A stretch of DNA of 10,791 nt from Oxalobacteraceae bacterium (lineage in GTDB: Bacteria > Pseudomonadota > Gammaproteobacteria > Burkholderiales > Burkholderiaceae_D). Below are positions 6,837 through 10,791 of the stretch, piece by piece. Each line of letters opens with the position of its first letter. Position 1 is the stretch's first letter. The DNA is taken from the NCBI GenBank assembly GCA_003132085.1, contig PKWO01000202.1:6131-16921 (forward strand), written 5' to 3'. Below the pieces are notes generated by a model that saw only the letters and a list, made by a program, of their open reading frames with translations, was not told the origin of the DNA and ran no database searches. The position numbers were made by a program, and so were the translations under genes.

Positions 6837-7624
6837 GCCTCCTCCTGTACCGGCGCGAGTCCAAGGTAGGCTTGCTGCACCACCGGCAAGGCGATGACCG
6901 CATCCGGTTGGCCGTCGGCCATCAGGTTGCCGTTATGCAGCACCACGATGCGATCAGCCAGTTCCCTCACTACATCCATTTTATGTTCCACCAGAAGGAT
7001 CGTTTTTGCGCTGTGCGTTTTCAAGGTACGGATCAGATCCAATATCACCGGCACCTCGTCGACGCTCATGCCTGCCGTCGGTTCGTCGAACATATAAATT
7101 TCCGGATCGAGCGCCATCAACAAGCCCACCTCCAACTTGCGCTGCTCGCCATGCGACAACACTGCGGCGGGTACATGACTTTTGGCGCTCAGTGCTACCA
7201 TTTCCAGCACCTGTTCGGCACGCTCCACCAACGCCTTGCGGTGGTTCCACACATGCCACATGTCCAACCCCAAACGGCAGCGCGATTGCAGCACCAGGCG
7301 CACATTCTCGACTACCGTCAAGTGGGGAAACAGATTGGTCAATTGGAAGGCGCGACCGATTCCCATATGGGCGCGGTCCGCAACGCGCATGGACGTGATA
7401 TCGCGGCCATTCAGCAATACATGACCGGATGACGGTTTGATCTGCCCCGAAATCAGGTTGAAATAACTGGTCTTTCCAGCCCCATTGGGTCCGACGATGG
7501 CGGTCAGGGTATTGCGCCTGAACATGCAAGACACCGCATTGACTGCAACATGGCCGCCAAAGCGAATGCTCAGGTCGCGCGTTTCCAGCGAAACATCGTC
7601 GCCATGCCGACTATCACCCGTCAC
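6833..7624 (-). CDS. Branched-chain amino acid-type ABC transporter ATPase, LivG family
   Basis: The ATPase core is complete. With a GTG start at 7624 the protein is 263 aa, close to the usual LivG length. Motifs in that numbering are Walker A GPNGAGKTS (45-53), signature LSHGEQ (156-161), Walker B IYMFDE (175-180) and H-loop His in LLVEHK (His214). I chose the GTG because GGGGA lies 5 nt upstream; the ATG at 7642 is the main alternative. The open frame reaches an ATG at 7717, but that would add an Arg/Ser-rich leader unlike LivG. The final 4 bp overlap the LivF-like start. It works with the LivF-like subunit as a heterodimeric motor. Confidence 0.88.
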   Translation of the reverse strand: MTGDSRHGDDVSLETRDLSIRFGGHVAVNAVSCMFRRNTLTAIVGPNGAGKTSYFNLISGQIKPSSGHVLLNGRDITSMRVADRAHMGIGRAFQLTNLFPHLTVVENVRLVLQSRCRLGLDMWHVWNHRKALVERAEQVLEMVALSAKSHVPAAVLSHGEQRKLEVGLLMALDPEIYMFDEPTAGMSVDEVPVILDLIRTLKTHSAKTILLVEHKMDVVRELADRIVVLHNGNLMADGQPDAVIALPVVQQAYLGLAPVQEEA

Positions 7625-7702
7625 AATTTTCCCCGCACACATTGATGATTTTCGCGACTGAGGCCGGCGCCATGAACATGACGGAAATCGCTCAATCGCA
7701 TG

Positions 7703-7717
7703 ATGCCGACCCGGCAT
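7703..7717 (-). other. Hairpin between the binding-protein gene and the ATPase genes
   Basis: ATGCCG (7703-7708) and CGGCAT (7712-7717) form a 6-bp stem with a 3-nt loop, about 11 nt beyond the binding-protein stop. The rest of the operon is tightly packed, but about 100 bp separate these two genes. Such hairpins often protect or partly terminate transcripts so that the binding protein is made in excess; that role is inferred here. Confidence 0.4.
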
Positions 7718-7727
7718 GGACCCGGTT

Positions 7728-8906
7728 TCAACGCTTGTTTTGTATTGGAATATTCATTTCATTCGGAGTAATTTCATGCACCAACTCCGGCACGCCCCAG
7801 GCAAATGCGGGATCGTCTTTTATCTTGAAGTGGTACATCGACTGCATGGCCTGATGATCTTCCTTACGGAACGTCATCGTGCCTTTCGGCGTTTCGAAAC
7901 TCATGCCTTCCATCGCGGAAATAAGCTTCTCTGCATCCGCGTTGCCGCCGGTTTTCTTAAGCGCTTCGACCACTGCAATACCGGCTGCCATGCCGCCGGC
8001 GGTGAAAAAATCGGGCGGGGACTTAAAGCGCTTGTAGTGCTCGGCCACCAGCCAAGTATTGACCGGATTCTTCGGTATCGCGAAATAGTAATACAGCGCT
8101 CCCTCCATGCCCGGCAGCTTTTTGAACGCCGTCATCGCGGGCAGAATATTTCCGCCGGTGGAAATTTCGATGCCGTAACGCCTTTTTAAATCCATGTCGG
8201 CCAGTTTGCCGAACGGATCGCCGGCACCGGCCCAGATCAGCCAGAGAATTTTTCGTCCCGGCTTGTCCTTGAGCGCATCGATGATGCGCTGTGCACCGGC
8301 AGTGAAGTCGGTAGTCGTCGGAGGCAGATATTCTTCGTGAACCAGCTTGGCTTTTTTCAATGCGCCCTTGAACGCCTTGACGCCGTCGCGCCCAAAAGCG
8401 TTATCGGTGCCGAGGGTGGCAACGGTCACCCCGTCCTTATCGACTGCAACTGCATTGGAAATGGCATCTTGCGAAGAGTTTCGACCGGTACGGAAAATGT
8501 ATCGATTCCATTTGTCACCGGTAATCGAGTCGGCGACAGCCGGCTCCACCAACAAAATCTTCTTATATTCTTGCGCAACCGGCAACATTGCTATTGCCAC
8601 ACCTGACGCAGTGGGTCCGACCGCGAGGTCTGCCTTATCATCCTGATAGGCGGCCGCAAGTTGAGACTTGCCGATATCCGGCTTGCCTTGATCATCTTTT
8701 TCAACTACGGTGATTTTTTTTCCATTAACCTGCAAGGTGCCTTTGGTCGCGTAGTCCAGGCCCATCATGAAGCCGGTTTCTGTTTGCTTGGCGTAGGCCT
8801 CAAGCGGCCCGGTCTTGGAATAGATCAGTGCGACTGTAATATCTTTGGCATAAAGCGGCGCGATGCAGAAAAACATCGCCGCCGCAGCCGGCAGGTTTCG
8901 TCTCAT
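7728..8906 (-). CDS. Periplasmic substrate-binding protein of the transporter (Peripla_BP_6/LivK type)
   Basis: A 392-aa precursor. Residues 1-20 are a Sec signal peptide (two Arg, a hydrophobic core, then APLYA followed by KDITVALIYS), so the mature protein is periplasmic. The body is a type I periplasmic binding fold: DITVALIYSKTGPLEAYAKQTETGFMMGLDYA at the N-terminus, DDKADLAVGPTASGVAIAMLPVAQEYKKILLVEPAVADSITG, and GTDNAFGRDGVKAFKGALKKA in the hinge region. The ATG at 8906 has a strong AGAGGA site (8915-8920) 8 nt upstream. It is the first gene of the operon. The overall family is the one that binds Leu/Ile/Val, amides, urea, aromatic acids and similar solutes. The ligand cannot be called from sequence alone, so no liv gene symbol is given. 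Confidence 0.88.
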   Translation of the reverse strand: MRRNLPAAAAMFFCIAPLYAKDITVALIYSKTGPLEAYAKQTETGFMMGLDYATKGTLQVNGKKITVVEKDDQGKPDIGKSQLAAAYQDDKADLAVGPTASGVAIAMLPVAQEYKKILLVEPAVADSITGDKWNRYIFRTGRNSSQDAISNAVAVDKDGVTVATLGTDNAFGRDGVKAFKGALKKAKLVHEEYLPPTTTDFTAGAQRIIDALKDKPGRKILWLIWAGAGDPFGKLADMDLKRRYGIEISTGGNILPAMTAFKKLPGMEGALYYYFAIPKNPVNTWLVAEHYKRFKSPPDFFTAGGMAAGIAVVEALKKTGGNADAEKLISAMEGMSFETPKGTMTFRKEDHQAMQSMYHFKIKDDPAFAWGVPELVHEITPNEMNIPIQNKR

Positions 8907-8933
8907 TTTCCAGATCCTCTTGTGGGTTGGTTT

Positions 8934-8976
8934 ATTATCTACTGCACAGAATACCCCATGGCGCTATGTAGGGGTA
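8934..8976 (-). promoter_or_regulatory. Putative activator-dependent promoter of the transporter operon
   Basis: On the minus strand, GATAAT (8939-8934) matches the sigma70 -10 box at 5 of 6 positions, but no -35 box stands 16-18 bp upstream. Instead there is an inverted repeat TACCCC-N13-GGGGTA (8952-8976), about 19 bp between arm centres. It is centred roughly 37 bp before the expected transcript start, where an activator can contact RNA polymerase. A LuxR-type dimer is a reasonable candidate, possibly the regulator encoded at 3105-3680. The sequence elements are seen; the pairing is inferred. Confidence 0.42.
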
Positions 8977-9121
8977 GTAGTAAAAATACCATACGCGTCC
9001 AGCCATTCTTGGAAGACGCCGGTTCCAACGATGCCGGATCGCGCGAATTGATTGAATCTCAGTCAAAAGGCGCGTTGCATCAAAAATCGGACATTCGGCA
9101 GAGGTTACGGCATCCGGAATT

Positions 9122-9149
9122 TTGCCAGCGTCTCCGCTTGCGGTAAAAT
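9122..9149 (+). promoter_or_regulatory. Sigma70-like promoter of anbu
   Basis: TTGCCA (9122-9127) and TAAAAT (9144-9149) each match the consensus at 5 of 6 positions and are spaced by 16 bp. The expected start near 9156 gives a leader of only about 21 nt. No good Shine-Dalgarno site is seen in that leader. The presence of a dedicated promoter fits anbu being cut off here from its usual operon partners. Confidence 0.6.
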
Positions 9150-9173
9150 GGCCCATCTTCAGCAATTTTACCG
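9141..9173. repeat. 9-bp inverted repeat across the anbu -10 box and leader
   Basis: CGGTAAAAT (9141-9149) and ATTTTACCG (9165-9173) are perfect inverted copies separated by 15 bp. The left arm contains the -10 box and would not be transcribed from the predicted start, so a DNA operator is more likely than an RNA hairpin. Confidence 0.45.
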
Positions 9174-9176
9174 ACC

Positions 9177-10058
9177 ATGACTTATTGTGTTGCCATGCGG
9201 CTTGATTCCGGGCTGGTGTTTTTATCCGATTCACGCACCAATGCGGGGGTCGATCAGGTTGGCTCGTTCCGCAAAATGAGCGTCTTTGAAAATCCGGGTG
9301 ATCGTACTTTAGTGTTGATGACTGCCGGCAATCTGTCCATCTCGCAGTCGGTTCGCCAACTCGTTGCCGAGCAGTTAACTGTCGATGGCAAAAGTGTCTG
9401 GACTGCTAAGTCAATGTATGAAGCCGCGCAAATTGTCGGTGAGGCGATACGTACCGTCCACCAGCGGGACGCCGATTCGCTGGCGCGGTTCGGCATCGAT
9501 TTCAACGTCAACATGATTTTCGGTGGCCAAATCAAAGGCGAGCGTTGCCGCCTGTTCCAAATGTATTCGGCCGGCAATTTCATTGAATCGCACAACGAAA
9601 ATACCTATTTCCAGATCGGCGAAGCCAAATATGGCAAACCCATCATCGACCGCGTCATTACACCGTCGACGCCGCTTGATGAAGCCGCGAAATGCGCGTT
9701 GATCTCGATGGATTCGACGTTGCGTTCGAACATCTCAGTCGGCTTGCCGCTGGATTTGCTGATTTACGAAGCCGATAAGCTGGCGGTAAGCCGCTTTGTC
9801 ACCATTGACGAGAGCAACCAGTATTTCCAGATGATACGCAACTCGTGGGGCGGCCAATTAAAGGCGGTATTTGAAGGTATTGCAGATCCGGTCTGGAATG
9901 CGACGCCGGAAACCACGACCAATGTGCTATCCACAATGAATTTACATAGCGAACCGGTGCGCATCCCGTTGCCGGCAAATCTGACGCCGTCAATCAATCC
10001 CGGCCCGGCACCCTTGCAAACGCTGGCGCAGCAAGATAGTCGATTCAAGCAACACTGA
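9177..10058 (+). CDS. anbu: Anbu, bacterial proteasome-related peptidase
   Basis: A 293-aa Ntn-hydrolase of the proteasome beta/HslV superfamily. The N-terminus MTYCVAMRLDSGLVFLSDSRTNAG is diagnostic. After removal of Met the nucleophile is Thr1, with Asp17 in SDSRT and Lys32 in SFRKM where proteasomes have Lys33. Further family stretches are CALISMDSTLRSNISVGLPLDLLIYEAD (about 179-206) and NQYFQMIRNSWG (about 217-228). The last 45 or so residues are Pro-rich and look disordered. The start at 9177 is fixed because Thr must follow Met. Anbu forms large open or ring-like self-assemblies with weak peptidase activity; its physiological substrate is unknown. It normally neighbours ATP-grasp, alpha-E and transglutaminase-like genes. 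Here two of these lie about 7.5 kb upstream, and it has its own promoter. Convergent with purM. Confidence 0.92.
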   Translation: MTYCVAMRLDSGLVFLSDSRTNAGVDQVGSFRKMSVFENPGDRTLVLMTAGNLSISQSVRQLVAEQLTVDGKSVWTAKSMYEAAQIVGEAIRTVHQRDADSLARFGIDFNVNMIFGGQIKGERCRLFQMYSAGNFIESHNENTYFQIGEAKYGKPIIDRVITPSTPLDEAAKCALISMDSTLRSNISVGLPLDLLIYEADKLAVSRFVTIDESNQYFQMIRNSWGGQLKAVFEGIADPVWNATPETTTNVLSTMNLHSEPVRIPLPANLTPSINPGPAPLQTLAQQDSRFKQH

Positions 10059-10097
10059 CCGAAGCAGCATGGGTAAAGGGGAATTGGCGCGACATGA

Positions 10098-10113
10098 CAC
10101 CCGCATGCGGGTG
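10098..10113. terminator. Perfect 16-bp palindrome between anbu and purM
   Basis: CACCCGCATGCGGGTG is fully self-complementary and GC-rich. It lies 40 bp after the anbu stop and 17 bp after the purM stop on the other strand. It lacks a T-run on either side, so termination in both directions is possible but not of the standard intrinsic form. Confidence 0.4.
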
Positions 10114-10121
10114 CCGCCGCC

Positions 10122-10137
10122 TGTTGTAATTACAACA
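10122..10137. repeat. Perfect 16-bp AT-rich palindrome overlapping the purM stop
   Basis: TGTTGTAATTACAACA is fully self-complementary and covers the purM stop codon (TAA on the minus strand, 10130-10132). Its centre is 24 bp from that of the neighbouring GC-rich palindrome. It resembles an operator-type site, but no function is known. Confidence 0.4.
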
Positions 10138-10791
10138 CGATTGTCTGATGCTCACCTTCAACCCGCTCGCGAATCTCACCGATGCGAGTGACGGTTTCGC
10201 CTGCCGCTCGTAACTGCCCGATTGCGGCATCGGCATTTTCCTTCGAAACAATGACCGCCATGCCGATTCCACAATTGAACACACGATGCATTTCGGCGTC
10301 GGCGACCCCGCCATGCTGTTGCAGCCAATAAAATAGCGGCGGCATCGTCCATGCGTCGCGATGCAACACCGCTGTCAGGTGCTTTTGCAACACGCGCGGC
10401 ACGTTTTCAACCAGCCCGCCGCCAGTGATATGCACCATGCCTTTGACTTCCAGCGACTCGATCAGCGCCAACAATGGCTTCACATAGATCCGGGTTGGCT
10501 GCAACAACACGTCAGCCAGTTTGCGGCCATGAAAATCCGCATTCAAGTCAGGCTGGGCAACCGAAATGATCTTGCGCACCAGTGAATAACCGTTCGAATG
10601 GGCTCCTGAAGAAGCCAGTCCCAGCACGATGTCACCGGGTATGATTTTACTACCATCTATCAGCCGCGACTTTTCGACCGCGCCGACCGCGAAACCGGCC
10701 AGATCATACTCGCCATCGGGATACATGCTGGGCATCTCAGCGGTCTCGCCACCGATCAATGCGCACCCGGCCATTTCGCAGCCGGCCGCGA
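10130..10791 (-). CDS. purM: Phosphoribosylformylglycinamidine cyclo-ligase (AIR synthase), 5' end outside window
   Basis: PurM makes aminoimidazole ribonucleotide from FGAM and ATP, the fifth step of purine synthesis, in the cytosol. The reading frame is open to the right edge, so the Met at 10774 is internal. About 219 C-terminal residues of a roughly 345-aa enzyme are present. Diagnostic stretches are AGCALIGGETAEMP, YDLAGFAVGAVEK, LASSGAHSNGYSLVRK and VHITGGGLVENVPRVL. The missing N-terminal third would hold the Gly-rich ATP loop. Convergent with anbu, 71 bp between stops. A housekeeping gene with no role in the neighbouring systems that I can see. Confidence 0.96.
   Translation of the reverse strand, partial: AAGCEMAGCALIGGETAEMPSMYPDGEYDLAGFAVGAVEKSRLIDGSKIIPGDIVLGLASSGAHSNGYSLVRKIISVAQPDLNADFHGRKLADVLLQPTRIYVKPLLALIESLEVKGMVHITGGGLVENVPRVLQKHLTAVLHRDAWTMPPLFYWLQQHGGVADAEMHRVFNCGIGMAVIVSKENADAAIGQLRAAGETVTRIGEIRERVEGEHQTIVL

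Noticed and set aside
6833..7624. Ser in place of Thr after the Walker A Lys-Thr (GKTS) of the LivG-like ATPase as a defect
   Set aside because: Conservative change; the Lys and first Thr that bind nucleotide and magnesium are intact, as are all other motifs.
7625..7717. Longer start for the LivG-like gene at 7717
   Set aside because: The added residues are Arg/Ser-rich, unlike LivG N-termini; the GTG at 7624 has a GGGGA ribosome site and gives the usual length.
8661..9234. Open frames across the livK-anbu gap on both strands
   Set aside because: They run into the real genes at each end, and the gap holds promoter elements for both; no protein family is recognisable.
1..10791. CRISPR array, tRNA, rRNA or insertion sequence
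   Set aside because: No regularly spaced repeats, no cloverleaf-like or rRNA stretches, and no transposase or terminal inverted repeats with target duplications were seen.

Overview
The window looks like a chromosomal stretch of a Gram-negative proteobacterium, most likely a betaproteobacterium. The reasons are the moderate GC content, the style of the purM, liv and alpha-E proteins, and the presence of Anbu-type genes. The genus is not determined. I see no rRNA, tRNA, CRISPR array, insertion sequence or phage gene.

Layout. (1) 3-1687, plus strand: the C-terminal half of a circularly permuted ATP-grasp protein, coupled through TAATG to a complete alpha-E (DUF403) protein. These are two of the four genes that usually travel with the bacterial proteasome relative Anbu. 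A long hairpin overlaps the alpha-E stop codon. (2) 1912-3102, plus strand: a stand-alone protein with two GAF-like domains and no output domain, AT-richer than its neighbours. (3) 3105-3680, minus strand: a PAS plus LuxR-type HTH regulator, convergent with the GAF gene and only 2 bp from it. (4) 4009-8906, minus strand: a full branched-chain-amino-acid-type (HAAT) ABC transporter operon in the order binding protein, LivG-like ATPase, LivF-like ATPase, LivH-like permease, LivM-like permease. The ATPase and permease genes are tightly packed. (5) 9177-10058, plus strand: Anbu, divergent from the transporter, with its own sigma70-like promoter. (6) 10130 to the right edge, minus strand: the C-terminal two thirds of purM, convergent with anbu and separated from it by two perfect 16-bp palindromes.

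How the parts fit. The ATP-grasp and alpha-E proteins are thought, from family knowledge, to form a peptide- or amide-bond-forming pair that works with Anbu and a transglutaminase-like protease. Here that set is split: about 7.5 kb holding the GAF gene, the regulator and the liv operon lies between alpha-E and anbu, and no transglutaminase gene is present between them. The PAS-LuxR protein is a good candidate regulator of the liv operon. The liv promoter carries an inverted repeat (TACCCC-N13-GGGGTA) in the position an activator would occupy. The transported substrate cannot be read from sequence. No wholly new system is evident. The most notable points are the split Anbu locus, the orphan double-GAF protein, and several clean unexplained palindromes at gene borders.
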